From assembly GCA_035255045.1 (NCBI GenBank), contig DATFAA010000158.1, positions 32,704-96,703 of the forward strand: 64,000 bases of DNA, read 5' to 3'. A program made the position numbers and the translations under genes. The notes under the pieces are model-generated. The model ran no database searches and was not told where the DNA came from. It saw nothing but the letters and a program-made list of their open reading frames with translations. The stretch is from JAGTRP01 sp035255045 (lineage in GTDB: Bacteria > Pseudomonadota > Gammaproteobacteria > Burkholderiales > Rhodocyclaceae). Shown here in pieces: positions 1-8,405 of the stretch. Position 1 is the first letter of the stretch, and each line of letters opens with the position of its first letter.

Positions 1-351
1 CTCAAGAGCATCTGGGAGCGCTTCTGCGACTACGAGCTGGGCCACGTCCAGCACGTCGCCGGCCTGCTCCAGCAGTACGAGAAGCGGGACCCGGCCGAAA
101 TCCTCGCCGGCGACCTCAGCCCCCTGCCCTTCGCCAGCCAGCGGGACTTCGTGCGCAAGGTCCTGGAAAGCGAAGTGGACCTGCGGGCCGACGGCTCCCG
201 GTTCGTGGACAAGTCCCAGGAAAGCCAGGCTTCCCTCGACTATCGCCGGCTCATCAATGCCGACGGCTCGCCGTCCACCCAGGTGGCCGAAGGCTACCGC
301 TGGATGTCCGGCACCGAACTCAACCGTCAGCACCTGAAGAAGGCCGCCTGA
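1..351 (+). CDS. Ferritin-like/haemerythrin-like protein, C-terminal part (5' truncated by window edge)
   Basis: The reading frame is open from base 1, so the start lies outside the window; 116 residues and the TGA stop are visible. The early segment WERFCDYELGHVQHV is a helix with an ExxH pair, as in the metal-binding helices of ferritin-like proteins. It continues as a charged helix ending in QQYEKRDP. The tail is hydrophilic (RWMSGTELNRQHLKKAA). The next gene, 25 bp downstream, is a clear ferritin-like protein, so the two probably belong to one iron or oxidative-stress operon. I cannot name the subfamily from this fragment. Confidence 0.6.
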   Translation, partial: LKSIWERFCDYELGHVQHVAGLLQQYEKRDPAEILAGDLSPLPFASQRDFVRKVLESEVDLRADGSRFVDKSQESQASLDYRRLINADGSPSTQVAEGYRWMSGTELNRQHLKKAA

Positions 352-376
352 CCTGCACGAATCGAAAGGAAGCATC

Positions 377-1114
377 ATGCAGAACGCAACCTCCCTCGGG
401 ATGAACCGCACCGGCGCCCAGAACTCGCCCCTCGACACCAGCAAGATGGAGGACTACGCCGAGAGCCATTCGCCCCAGATGGAAGACACCGTGCTGGCCC
501 ACGAGGGCATCGCCGCCGTCCGCTCCGACTACGGCCAGGAGGCCGAGGCGGTGGGCACCGTGCCCCTCCCGGGCACCCTGACCGGCGCCGTCACCACCGG
601 CTTCGCCAAGCTCACCGGCAAGAAGCCGGAGGTGCTGGTGGACAAGCTGGGCGAGCGCCTGGCCTTCGAGCGCACCGGGGTGCGCCTCTACGAGGCCCTC
701 ATGGACAAGCTGGCTGCCGCTGCCGGCACCCAGGCCCTGCCCTTCGGCATGGAGGATCTCCAGCACCACCACGACGAGGAGCTCCAGCACATGGAGCTGT
801 GCGCCGCGGCCCTGGAATCCATCGGCGCCGACCCCACCGCCCAGACCCCCTGCGCCGATACGGTGGCGGTGGCCTCCGGCGGCATCATGCAGGTCCTCAC
901 CGACCCCCGCACCACCATGGCCCAGTGCCTGAGCGCCATGCTGACGGCGGAACTGACCGACACCGCCAGCTGGGAGCTGCTCATCGACCTCACCCGGGGT
1001 TCCGGCCAGGCCGACCTGGTGCCGGGCTTCGAGGAGGCCCTGGAGCGGGAGCGGGAACACACCCAGCGGGTCCAGCACTGGCTGGGCGAGCTGATCATGC
1101 AGGAAGCGACCTGA
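377..1114 (+). CDS. Ferritin-like domain protein
   Basis: The 245-residue protein has no signal peptide or membrane segment, so it is probably cytoplasmic. The first 90 residues are flexible and acidic. The following helices carry spaced metal-ligand motifs: LAFERTGVRLYEAL, HHHDEELQHMEL, LTAELTDTASWELL and EREREHTQRV. The repeated E and ExxH pattern fits a four-helix diiron ferritin-like fold. Members of this broad family handle iron or peroxide. The specific reaction cannot be deduced here. The start is supported by an AAGGA motif 8 bp upstream. The gene lies between another ferritin-like gene and a glycosyltransferase that begins 10 bp after its stop. Confidence 0.75.
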   Translation: MQNATSLGMNRTGAQNSPLDTSKMEDYAESHSPQMEDTVLAHEGIAAVRSDYGQEAEAVGTVPLPGTLTGAVTTGFAKLTGKKPEVLVDKLGERLAFERTGVRLYEALMDKLAAAAGTQALPFGMEDLQHHHDEELQHMELCAAALESIGADPTAQTPCADTVAVASGGIMQVLTDPRTTMAQCLSAMLTAELTDTASWELLIDLTRGSGQADLVPGFEEALEREREHTQRVQHWLGELIMQEAT

Positions 1115-1124
1115 GAAGCACCCG

Positions 1125-2174
1125 ATGCGGATCGCCATCATCTCCCCCCTCATGGAGAGCGTGCCGCCCAAGTTCTACGGCGGCACCGAGCGCATCGTTT
1201 CCTACCTCACCGAGGAGCTGGTGCACCAGGGCCACGACGTGACCCTGTTCGCCTCCGGCGACTCGGTGACCTGCGCCGACCTCCGTCCCATGACCGAGCG
1301 CAGCCTGCGCCTGGACCCGAATTGCCGGGACCCCTTCGCCCACTACGCGGTCATGCTCGATGAAGTGACCCGGGCCGCCGACCAGTTCGACGTGCTGCAC
1401 TTCAACATCGACTACCTGCACTTCCCCCTGGCCCGGCACCTGGGGCTGCGCACCGTCACCACCCTGCACGGCCGCCAGGACCTGCCGGACCTGGCGCCCC
1501 TCTACCGCCACTTCGCCGACATGCCGGTGGTGTCCATTTCCCACGCCCAGCGCCAGCCCATCCCCTGGGCCAACTGGGTGGCGACGGTGCACCACGGCCT
1601 GCCGACCAAGCTCTACCGTCCCGTTCCCGGGCCCGGCGACTACCTGGCCTTCCTCGGCCGCATCTCGCCGGAGAAGCGCCCCGACCGGGCCATCCGCATC
1701 GCCCGCCGGGCCGGGCTGCCCCTCAAGATCGCGGCCAAGGTGGAGAAGGGTGTCGATGAAATCTATTTCCAGGAATGCATCCGGCCCCTGCTCCAGGAGC
1801 CTGGGGTGGATTTCATCGGCGAAATCGGCGAGGCCGAGAAGAACGATTTCCTGGGCGGTGCCGTGGCGCTCCTCTTCCCCATCGACTGGCCGGAGCCCTT
1901 CGGCATCGTCATGATCGAGGCCATGGCCTGCGGCACGCCGGTCATCGCCTTCCCCTGCGGCTCGGTGCCGGAAGTGGTGCGGGATGGCGTCAACGGCTAC
2001 ATCGTGGCCGACGAGGACGAGGCGGTGGCGGCGGTGGACAGGTGCCGCAGCCTGGACCGGCGGGCCTGCCGCCGGGATTTCGAGAAACGCTATTCCGCCG
2101 AGCGCATGGCTCGGGACTACGTGACGGTGTATGGCCGCCTGATGGCGGACTCCCTCCCCGCCGTCGAAGCTTGA
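1125..2174 (+). CDS. Glycosyltransferase family 4 (GT-B fold)
   Basis: The 349-residue protein is a retaining glycosyltransferase of the GT4 type. The N-terminal Rossmann half starts MRIAIISPLMESVPPKFYGG, with the Gly-Gly loop before TERIVSYL. The C-terminal half has FLGRISPEKRPDRAI and the E-x7-E signature EPFGIVMIEAMACGTPVI, which binds the nucleotide-sugar donor. The acceptor is unknown. The protein is soluble or peripheral, with no membrane helix. A glycogen-debranching-type enzyme begins 14 bp downstream, suggesting a shared role in glucan or trehalose-like polymer metabolism. This pairing is common in stress-related clusters. Family confidence is high; substrate confidence is low. Confidence 0.88.
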   Translation: MRIAIISPLMESVPPKFYGGTERIVSYLTEELVHQGHDVTLFASGDSVTCADLRPMTERSLRLDPNCRDPFAHYAVMLDEVTRAADQFDVLHFNIDYLHFPLARHLGLRTVTTLHGRQDLPDLAPLYRHFADMPVVSISHAQRQPIPWANWVATVHHGLPTKLYRPVPGPGDYLAFLGRISPEKRPDRAIRIARRAGLPLKIAAKVEKGVDEIYFQECIRPLLQEPGVDFIGEIGEAEKNDFLGGAVALLFPIDWPEPFGIVMIEAMACGTPVIAFPCGSVPEVVRDGVNGYIVADEDEAVAAVDRCRSLDRRACRRDFEKRYSAERMARDYVTVYGRLMADSLPAVEA

Positions 2175-2188
2175 GGCACAGCCAAGCC

Positions 2189-4354
2189 ATGGAAGAGACC
2201 ATACGCATCGCCGACCAGTGGTATGTGGCCGCCAGCTCTTCCCGGACCGACGACCGCACCCGGGTGCTGAAATACGGGCCGACCTTCTCGGTCTTCGACC
2301 GTTTCGGCGACATCCACCGGGTGGGCGCCGGGGAGCAGGGCATCTACCACCAGGGCACCCGCTTCCTGTCCCAGATGGAACTGCGCATCAACGGCCGCCG
2401 GCCCATGCTCCTCAATTCCAGCATCAAGCGGGACAACAGCCTGCTGACCATCGACCTCACCACCCCCGACCTGCAGCTGGGGGACCGGATCGTGGTGAGG
2501 AAGGGCACGGTGCACGTCTTCCGCGCCAAGCTGCTGTGGAAGTCCGGCTGCCGGGAGCACCTGCGGGTCGCCAACTACGGGGACGACCCGGTCAGCCTGA
2601 CGCTGTCCGTGGAGTTCGCCGCCGATTTCGCCGACATCTTCGAGGTCCGGGGCTTCCACCGGGAGCACCGGGGCCGCGACCTGCCGCCGGAAGTGGCCCG
2701 CGACCACGTGGTCCTGGCCTACGAGGGCCTGGACGGGGTGGTCCGCCGCACCGTGGTGGGCGGCAGCCCGGCCCCCGACCGGGTGGTCGAGGACCAGTTC
2801 GAGTACGACCTGGAACTGCAGCCCGGCAAGCAGATCGACCTCAACATCATGGTGGATTGCGAGTCGGACGGCTCCGAGACCCGGTTCGTCAATTACAACG
2901 GCGCCCTCACCCGGGTGTCGTCGGCCCTGCGGGCCTCCCGGGAGCGGGGCTGCACGGTGCGCACCTCCAACGACCAGTTCAACGAGTGGCTGAACCGCTC
3001 CGCTACCGACCTCTCCATGCTCACCGTCGGCAACCCGGAGGGCGCCTATCCCTACGCCGGGGTGCCCTGGTACAGCTGCCCCTTCGGCCGCGACGGCATC
3101 CTCACCGCCCTGCTCTACCTGTGGGTGGACCCGAACATGGCCCACAGCGTCCTCATGTACCTGGCCGGGCTCCAGGCCGCGACGGAGGAGCCCGAGCGGG
3201 ACGCCGAGCCCGGCAAGATCCTACACGAGACCCGCAACGGCGAACTGGCGGCCCTGGGCGAAATCCCCTTCGGCCGCTACTACGGCAGCATCGACTCCAC
3301 CCCCCTCTTCATCGTCCTCCTGGGGGCCTACTACCAGCGCACCGGCGACCTGGCCTTCGTGGAGAGCCTGTGGCAGCACGTGGAGCGGGGCCTGGAGTGG
3401 ATCGACCGCTACGGCGACCGGGACGGGGACGGCTTCGTCGAATATTTCCGCAGCAGTTCCAAGGGCCTGGTGAACCAGGGCTGGAAGGATTCCCACGACG
3501 CCGTCTTCCACCGGGACGGCCGCATGGCGGAGGGCTCGGTGGCCCTGTGCGAGGTCCAGGGCTATGTGTACCTGGCCCGCCTCCACGCCGCCGACCTCGC
3601 CCTCGCCCTCGGCGACCCCAACCAGGCCGCCACCCAGCGCCGCAAGGCCGCCGAGCTGAAGGAGCGCTTCGAGCACGCCTTCTGGTGCGACGAGATCGGC
3701 GCCTACGCCCTCGCCCTGGACGGCGACAAGCGGCAATGCCAGGTGGTGTCCTCCAACGCCGGGCAGGTGCTGTGGAGCGGCATCGCCAGCCCCCACCACG
3801 CCAGGCGCACGGCCGAGACCCTGCTCTTGCCGTCCTCCTTCTCGGGCTGGGGCATCCGCACCATCGCCGAGGGGCAGTCCCGCTACAACCCCATGTCCTA
3901 CCACAACGGCTCCATCTGGCCCCACGACAACGCCATGGTGGCCGTCGGCATCGCCCACTACGGCATGAAGGACAAGACCCTGCCGGTGCTCACCGCCCTC
4001 TTCCAGGCCAGCCTGTTCATGGATCTGCACCGGCTGCCGGAGCTGTACTGCGGCTTCGTGCGCCGGGAAGGCGAGGGGCCGACCCTCTACCCGGTGGCCT
4101 GCTCGCCCCAGGCCTGGGCCAGCGCCAGCGCCTTCTACGTGCTGCAGGCCTGCCTGGGCCTTTCCTTCCACGCCGACGAGCCGCGCATCCGCTTCACCCA
4201 CCCGATCCTGCCCTCCTACCTGGAGCGGGTGTCCATCTCCAACCTGCAGATCGGCAGCGCCGCCTTGGACCTGGTGCTGGAGCGCCACGCCCACGACGTG
4301 GGGGTGAACGTGGTGCACAAGAAGGGCGAGGTGGACGTCTCGGTCCGGCTGTAG
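2189..4354 (+). CDS. Amylo-alpha-1,6-glucosidase / glycogen debranching-type enzyme
   Basis: This 721-residue protein has the bacterial GDE_N_bis arrangement. An N-terminal beta-rich domain (residues about 20-230, starting VLKYGPTFSVFDRFGDI) is followed by an (alpha/alpha)6 glucosidase domain. Visible landmarks of the catalytic half are PWYSCPFGRDGILTALL, GWKDSHDAVFHRDG and YNPMSYHNGSIWPHDNAM. Such enzymes hydrolyse alpha-1,6 branches or related oligosaccharides in the cytoplasm. The ATG at 2189 was chosen because it follows the glycosyltransferase stop by 14 bp; upstream extension of the frame runs through the glycosyltransferase gene and is a shadow. The true substrate (glycogen, sucrose-like or other glucans) is not certain. 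Confidence 0.85.
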   Translation: MEETIRIADQWYVAASSSRTDDRTRVLKYGPTFSVFDRFGDIHRVGAGEQGIYHQGTRFLSQMELRINGRRPMLLNSSIKRDNSLLTIDLTTPDLQLGDRIVVRKGTVHVFRAKLLWKSGCREHLRVANYGDDPVSLTLSVEFAADFADIFEVRGFHREHRGRDLPPEVARDHVVLAYEGLDGVVRRTVVGGSPAPDRVVEDQFEYDLELQPGKQIDLNIMVDCESDGSETRFVNYNGALTRVSSALRASRERGCTVRTSNDQFNEWLNRSATDLSMLTVGNPEGAYPYAGVPWYSCPFGRDGILTALLYLWVDPNMAHSVLMYLAGLQAATEEPERDAEPGKILHETRNGELAALGEIPFGRYYGSIDSTPLFIVLLGAYYQRTGDLAFVESLWQHVERGLEWIDRYGDRDGDGFVEYFRSSSKGLVNQGWKDSHDAVFHRDGRMAEGSVALCEVQGYVYLARLHAADLALALGDPNQAATQRRKAAELKERFEHAFWCDEIGAYALALDGDKRQCQVVSSNAGQVLWSGIASPHHARRTAETLLLPSSFSGWGIRTIAEGQSRYNPMSYHNGSIWPHDNAMVAVGIAHYGMKDKTLPVLTALFQASLFMDLHRLPELYCGFVRREGEGPTLYPVACSPQAWASASAFYVLQACLGLSFHADEPRIRFTHPILPSYLERVSISNLQIGSAALDLVLERHAHDVGVNVVHKKGEVDVSVRL

Positions 4355-4369
4355 GCGGCGGGCCGCGGC

Positions 4370-4741
4370 CTACTCGGCCGCCAGCCGGATGGGCGCCGCC
4401 TCGGGCAGCAGGGGCAGCTCGATGCCCAGTTCCGTCGCCAGCTGGTCGATGGAGCGCCGGGAATTCCAGGCGCTCACCGCGTAGCCGCTGCGGACCAGCT
4501 GCCGGATGTAGAGGCGGTTGTAGAGCCAGCCGAAGAGCAGGAGCGCAGCCAGGAAGCCCGGCCCCTGGGCGAGGACGACCAGGGGGATGAGCAGGCCGAA
4601 CTGGATCCCCGCCCACCGGTAGTCGCCGCGCATGATGGCCGGCAGGAAGCCGAAGAACAGAGTCGTCCAGGAAAAGCCGACCGGCGTGGTGACGAAATGA
4701 TCGGATTCCGGATGCTTCAGGACAATTTCCGAATGGGCCAT
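4370..4741 (-). CDS. Small membrane protein, HrgC/DUF2628-like
   Basis: The 123-residue protein has an N-terminal hydrophilic stretch. A motif GFSWTTLFFGFLPAIMRGDYRWA follows, resembling the aromatic FFGFFPA-x-RGDW segment of HrgC/DUF2628-type membrane proteins. Two or three hydrophobic helices cover about residues 25-80, and the C-terminal tail of some 45 residues is cytosolic. The function of these proteins is unknown. The gene is convergent with the debranching enzyme, ending 16 bp from it, and has a long intergenic region upstream. An AGGAGG-like site precedes the ATG. Confidence 0.6.
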   Translation of the reverse strand: MAHSEIVLKHPESDHFVTTPVGFSWTTLFFGFLPAIMRGDYRWAGIQFGLLIPLVVLAQGPGFLAALLLFGWLYNRLYIRQLVRSGYAVSAWNSRRSIDQLATELGIELPLLPEAAPIRLAAE

Positions 4742-5051
4742 TTGAACCTCCTTGGATTGCCTGCAGCCGCTGGAGCAGTCACCTCCATGCTACGTGATTG
4801 GCGCAGGGTGCCAATACGGGTAAGCACTATCGGAAAGTTCCGAGGGCCGCGGGCAGCCCGGTTCCCGGCGCACACCGGACATCGGCCGGCTACGGTCTTT
4901 GGAGTCACGGTATTACCCCCCGAAACCGCATCGATTTCAGGGCTTCCCTACCTGTCGCCTTTCGAAGGGATGGGATTATGCTTTTCAGGTGGCTATCAAG
5001 CAGGTAGGCAATCTTTGGCAACGGCGGTCAATACCAGGGAGGAGCGAGTCG
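4742..5051. other. 310-bp divergent intergenic region, no gene recognised
   Basis: The region separates the small membrane protein (minus) from a cytochrome c (plus). It is less GC-rich than its neighbours and holds several short hairpins, including an AGGG-CTT-CCCT loop near 4946 and CCTT-TCG-AAGG near 4961. I find no riboswitch signature that I can name, and no convincing promoter. A short open frame running into the cytochrome gene has no independent start site. It probably contains both genes' promoters and an unusually long leader for the cytochrome. Confidence 0.4.
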
Positions 5052-5486
5052 ATGTTCAAGCGTAATTGCGTCCTTGCAGCACTTTCGTTGAGCTGTCTCA
5101 CGGTTACGTCATATGCGGCAACTGCGGAGAGATACGACCTCGGCAAGCGCGAATATCTGGATAAATGCGCCGTTTGCCACGGGCAGAGTGGAAAGGGCGA
5201 TGGCGGCGCCATCGATATCCTGAAGACGTCTCCTCCGGACCTGACCCAGTTGAAGAAGAAGAACGGCGGTGTCTTTCCCGTGGAACGGGTGACCGCAATC
5301 ATCGATGGCCGCCAGGCTGTACCCGGCCACGGCACTCAGGACATGCCCATATGGGGCCGCGAGTATTTGAAGGAAACGGCCAAGGCGGACGAGCATTTCG
5401 GTCCGATGCCCTACGACATGGAGATGTACGTGAGGTCCCGAATCCTCGCATTGATCGATTTCCTCAATCGAATTCAGGCCAAGTGA
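5052..5486 (+). CDS. Periplasmic monohaem cytochrome c
   Basis: The 144-residue precursor has a Sec signal peptide (MFKRNCVLAALSLSC to about residue 22). One haem-c attachment site follows, CAVCH at residues 39-43, with GQSGKGDGG after it as in class I cytochromes. A methionine in the segment HGTQDMPIWG is the likely sixth ligand. The ATG at 5052 has an AGGGAGGAG site 8 bp upstream; the frame is open further upstream but lacks a signal peptide there. The protein should act in periplasmic electron transfer. No partner oxidase or dehydrogenase lies next to it. Confidence 0.85.
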   Translation: MFKRNCVLAALSLSCLTVTSYAATAERYDLGKREYLDKCAVCHGQSGKGDGGAIDILKTSPPDLTQLKKKNGGVFPVERVTAIIDGRQAVPGHGTQDMPIWGREYLKETAKADEHFGPMPYDMEMYVRSRILALIDFLNRIQAK

Positions 5487-5564
5487 GCTGCAGCGGCAAG
5501 GGGTTGCCCCTCATCACGCGAGCGGCAATCCCTTGGCGTCACCCCGGAGGGCAGTCGCCGGACC

Positions 5565-5984
5565 TCATGACTTCCACGCCGTTTCGAACCGGCTCCACAG
5601 CCTCTTCACCACCTCGTGCTTGGCTTCCTGATTCCGCAGGGCCTCCCGGCCGGGTGACATGCTCATCAGCTCGTCGAGCCAGGCGGCGTACCACGCCTTG
5701 AACGCCGACAAGGCTTCCGGCTTCGCCTGCACCTCCTTCAGCGCCGCTTCGTAGTCCTTGTCGGCTTCCTGCTTCGCTGCCAGCTTGCACTGCTCGACGT
5801 CCCGGATCTTCTCTGCCGTGATCGGGTGGTCGTTGGCCTCCTTCGTCAGGGTCACCACGGCAACCTGGCATCGGACGATATTGGCGTTGGCGTCCACTCT
5901 CAGGGCGGAAATGGGGATTTGCTCGCAGTAAGCGAGGGGCGCGTGAGCGAGGCCGACAAGAAGGGTTAGGGCGAGAACACGCAT
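5565..5984 (-). CDS. Hypothetical periplasmic protein
   Basis: The protein has 139 residues from the chosen ATG at 5984, which has an AGGAAG site 6 bp upstream; an earlier in-frame ATG at 6014 has no such site. A signal peptide (MRVLALTLLVGLAHAPLAYC) is followed by a mostly helical, charged mature part. It contains two cysteines in RCQVAV and EQCKLAAK. No domain is recognised. The gene is convergent with the cytochrome c gene and divergent from the lipoprotein gene that follows. Function unknown. Confidence 0.55.
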   Translation of the reverse strand: MRVLALTLLVGLAHAPLAYCEQIPISALRVDANANIVRCQVAVVTLTKEANDHPITAEKIRDVEQCKLAAKQEADKDYEAALKEVQAKPEALSAFKAWYAAWLDELMSMSPGREALRNQEAKHEVVKRLWSRFETAWKS

Positions 5985-6091
5985 GGCTGCTTCCTGGAGT
6001 TGTAGGCAATCCAAACAAGTTAGGTCGCCGTTTCAAGCCTTGCCATACACGGGATTACCTAAAGGCAAGCAGGGAATCGCCCCCGGCGTCC

Positions 6092-6120
6092 TTGCACATC
6101 ACGATCGCCCTGCATAATCT
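6092..6120 (+). promoter_or_regulatory. Predicted sigma-70 promoter of the 6224 lipoprotein gene
   Basis: TTGCAC at 6092-6097 and TAATCT at 6115-6120 are separated by 17 bp. The predicted transcript starts near 6127 and has a leader of about 100 nt before the ATG at 6224. The -35 matches consensus at five of six positions and the -10 at four of six. Confidence 0.5.
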
Positions 6121-6223
6121 GAAATTCATACAAGCCGTTGTGTCCCGTGGCTGCACCCCGTCCGGTGCCCACCGCCGGACCGGTGCCGCCGGCCCATGAA
6201 CCCTTCGTCCGGAGTCCTGTGCC

Positions 6224-6697
6224 ATGGCATATAACCTAGCGAAGCGATGTATTGGACATGCAGCCGTCCTGACGCTCCTGGCCGGCCTCTCCGGCTGCGC
6301 CGGATTGTCCCGGGAAGGCGCTGGGCCGGCGGCCACCGGCCCGTCCGAAGCCGCCCTGCCCGGCAAGCGGTCGTTCCAGGTCGAGTTCGACGGAGGCTTC
6401 GTCCTCGACTACCAGCTGGAGATGAAGCTCTCCACCGTGGATCGCAAGAGCTGCTACGGTTTCATCAGCGGCAAGCTGACGAACAATTCCCCACAGACCT
6501 TGTCGCGCGCTTCGGTCCTGGACTTCAAGGTCATTTACGGGGGGCGGTTGCTGTACCGCGACATCACGAACCCGGTGACGGACATTCCCCCGGGGGGGCA
6601 GGCTTTGTTCGGCATGGTGGATTCGCCCGTCCATAGCAAGCACTGTCCGGTGTATGACCGTATCGAGGTTTCGCTACGGAAAGTCGTGCGGCAGTGA
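6224..6697 (+). CDS. Hypothetical lipoprotein
   Basis: The 157-residue protein has a lipoprotein signal peptide with lipobox LSGC near residue 25, so the mature form should be anchored by a lipidated cysteine. The body is predicted beta-rich (FQVEFDGGFVLDYQLEMKLS, then LTNNSPQTLSRASVLDFKV). It resembles a single immunoglobulin-like sandwich of the kind found in proteins that carry protein-protein contacts. Two further cysteines (SCYGF and KHCPVY) could form a disulphide. No named family is recognised. It is transcribed alone, convergent with the MscS channel gene. Confidence 0.6.
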   Translation: MAYNLAKRCIGHAAVLTLLAGLSGCAGLSREGAGPAATGPSEAALPGKRSFQVEFDGGFVLDYQLEMKLSTVDRKSCYGFISGKLTNNSPQTLSRASVLDFKVIYGGRLLYRDITNPVTDIPPGGQALFGMVDSPVHSKHCPVYDRIEVSLRKVVRQ

Positions 6698-6754
6698 AGG
6701 AGCCGGCGGCCCCGGGGCTTCCCCAAGCGCATCCGGCCTCCCGGGCAAAACCCC

Positions 6755-7915
6755 TCACCGCGGCTGCCTCCGCCTCTCCGGCGTCGCCGCGCTCTTGGCG
6801 CTGGACAGCGTCCCCTCCTCCCCCCGCTCGGCCCCGGTCTCGCCGTGGGGCTCGGCCAGGGGCGCCATTTCGGCCCGCAGCCGCGGCAGGGCGTCGCCGT
6901 AGTCCCGCTGCATGAAGGCCAGCAGGCCTTCCCGCACCCGGCAGCGCAGGTCCCAGTTGAGGCCGGAGTCCTTGGAGCTGACCAGGGCCCGCACCTGCAT
7001 GGCCTGGTGGGTGGCGTCGGTGACCTGCAGCAGGCAGACGTTGCCGTCCCACTCCGGGGCCGCCTTGCAGATGATCTCCAGTTCCCGGCGCAGGGGCTCC
7101 ACCGGCATGCGGTAGTCCACCCACAGGAAGACGGTGCCGATGATGTGGGCGCTCGTGCGGGTCCAGTTCTGGAAGGGGTGCTCGATGAACCACTGCAGGG
7201 GCACGATGAGCCGGCGCTCGTCCCAGATCTTCACCACCACGTAGGCGCCGGTGATCTCCTCCACCCGCCCCCATTCGTTCTCGACGATGAGGACGTCGTC
7301 GATGCGGATGGGCTGGGTCATGGCGATCTGCAGCCCGGCGATCAGGTTGCCCAGCACCGGCTTGGCGGCGAAGCCCACCACCAGCCCCGCCACCCCGGCC
7401 GAGGCGACCAGGCTGGTGCCGATCTGGCGCACGGCCGGGAAGGTCATCAGGGCCATGGATACCCCGAGCAGCACCGCCAGGCCGGACAGGGTGCGCATGA
7501 GCACCGTGGTCTGGGTCAGCACCCGCCGGGCCACCAGGTTGTCCTCGATGTCCGCCGGGTAGCGGCGCACGATGATGTCCCGGATGCCCATCAGCAGGTT
7601 GACCACCAGCCAGGTGCCGGCGGCGATGGTCACCAGCAGGGTGGCGTGGCGCCAGCCCCCGAGCCAGGGATAGGCGGCCGGCGCCGTGGTCCACACCGCC
7701 TGCAGGGCCAGGGCCGGGAACAGCAGGCGGGTGGGCGCCGCCGCCTGGCGCAGCAGGATGGGGATGTAGGGGCCCCGGCCGACCAGGCGCGGCAGGATGG
7801 CCTTCAGCAGGGAATGGGCGAGCAGCGCCGCCGCCACCGCCCCCAGGGCGATGACCGTGGCGTTGACGACGGGGTCGTCGGAGACAGCGAACAGCCCGGC
7901 CGTCATGGGCCTCAC
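6755..7915 (-). CDS. MscS-family mechanosensitive ion channel
   Basis: The 386-residue protein has about five hydrophobic helices in residues 8-190. The conserved MscS core follows: the pore-lining helix region ASAGVAGLVVGFAAKPVLGN, then the beta domain IRIDDVLIVENEWGRVEEI. The cytoplasmic alpha/beta vestibule covers residues about 250-340. The C-terminal tail of some 35 residues is charged and probably disordered. It should open under membrane tension and release solutes on hypo-osmotic shock. It lies 21 bp downstream of a small hydrophilic protein gene and is probably cotranscribed with it. Confidence 0.88.
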   Translation of the reverse strand: MRPMTAGLFAVSDDPVVNATVIALGAVAAALLAHSLLKAILPRLVGRGPYIPILLRQAAAPTRLLFPALALQAVWTTAPAAYPWLGGWRHATLLVTIAAGTWLVVNLLMGIRDIIVRRYPADIEDNLVARRVLTQTTVLMRTLSGLAVLLGVSMALMTFPAVRQIGTSLVASAGVAGLVVGFAAKPVLGNLIAGLQIAMTQPIRIDDVLIVENEWGRVEEITGAYVVVKIWDERRLIVPLQWFIEHPFQNWTRTSAHIIGTVFLWVDYRMPVEPLRRELEIICKAAPEWDGNVCLLQVTDATHQAMQVRALVSSKDSGLNWDLRCRVREGLLAFMQRDYGDALPRLRAEMAPLAEPHGETGAERGEEGTLSSAKSAATPERRRQPR

Positions 7916-7936
7916 CTGGCGGCCGAAGCGGGCGGA

Positions 7937-8173
7937 TCAGGGGAAGGTGCCGCGGTGGCCCTTTTCCATTTCCGGCGTCTTGTGCTTGTCGTCCACGTTG
8001 AGGTGCTCGCGGTTCTGCTTGAGCTTCTCCGGGTCGTCCCGGGCGTCGCCGGCGGCGGGCTGGCTGCTGGGGGCGGGGGCCGGGTTGGGCCGGCCGGCGT
8101 CGATCTCGTCCTTTTCGTCGTCGGCGCTGGTGGGGATGTTGGTGGGCTTGTTGGGGGATGTGCTTCGCTTCAT
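7937..8173 (-). CDS. Small hydrophilic, probably disordered protein
   Basis: This 78-residue protein is rich in Lys, Asp, Glu and Pro (MKRSTSPNKPTNIPTSADDE and onward) with no hydrophobic core, so it is probably unstructured. The start at 8173 is supported by a strong GGAGGT site 7 bp upstream, which a longer upstream reading does not have. It precedes the MscS gene by 21 bp in the same direction. No domain is recognised. Proteins of this kind often appear in osmotic or desiccation stress gene sets, but that role here is a guess. Confidence 0.6.
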   Translation of the reverse strand: MKRSTSPNKPTNIPTSADDEKDEIDAGRPNPAPAPSSQPAAGDARDDPEKLKQNREHLNVDDKHKTPEMEKGHRGTFP

Positions 8174-8405
8174 GCCGTGTACCTCCGCTGGCAAGGGGCC
8201 GAAAACTTGCCCCGGACCCCGGAAGGCAGCAAGCGCCGTGCCCTCCGGGGAGAAGACAGCGGGCCGCCGCCGGGCGAGGTATCCGGCATGTACTTTTTTC
8301 CCCCGCCTGCATTTGTTACCCGCCAGGGCCGGGCCCCGCACCGCCGCCGGTGGGAATAGCCCTTGCAGGTCCGCCTTCCCGGATTTCCCTGGCGCTGGAG
8401 CCCCC

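Noticed and set aside
2218..4590. A 790-codon frame overlapping the debranching enzyme
   Set aside because: Pro/Arg/Gly-dominated shadow in another frame of a well-supported enzyme.
4990..5010. Sigma-54-like GG-N10-GC before the 5052 cytochrome gene
   Set aside because: Only the invariant pairs match (about 5 of 12 positions); such pairs are common in GC-rich DNA.
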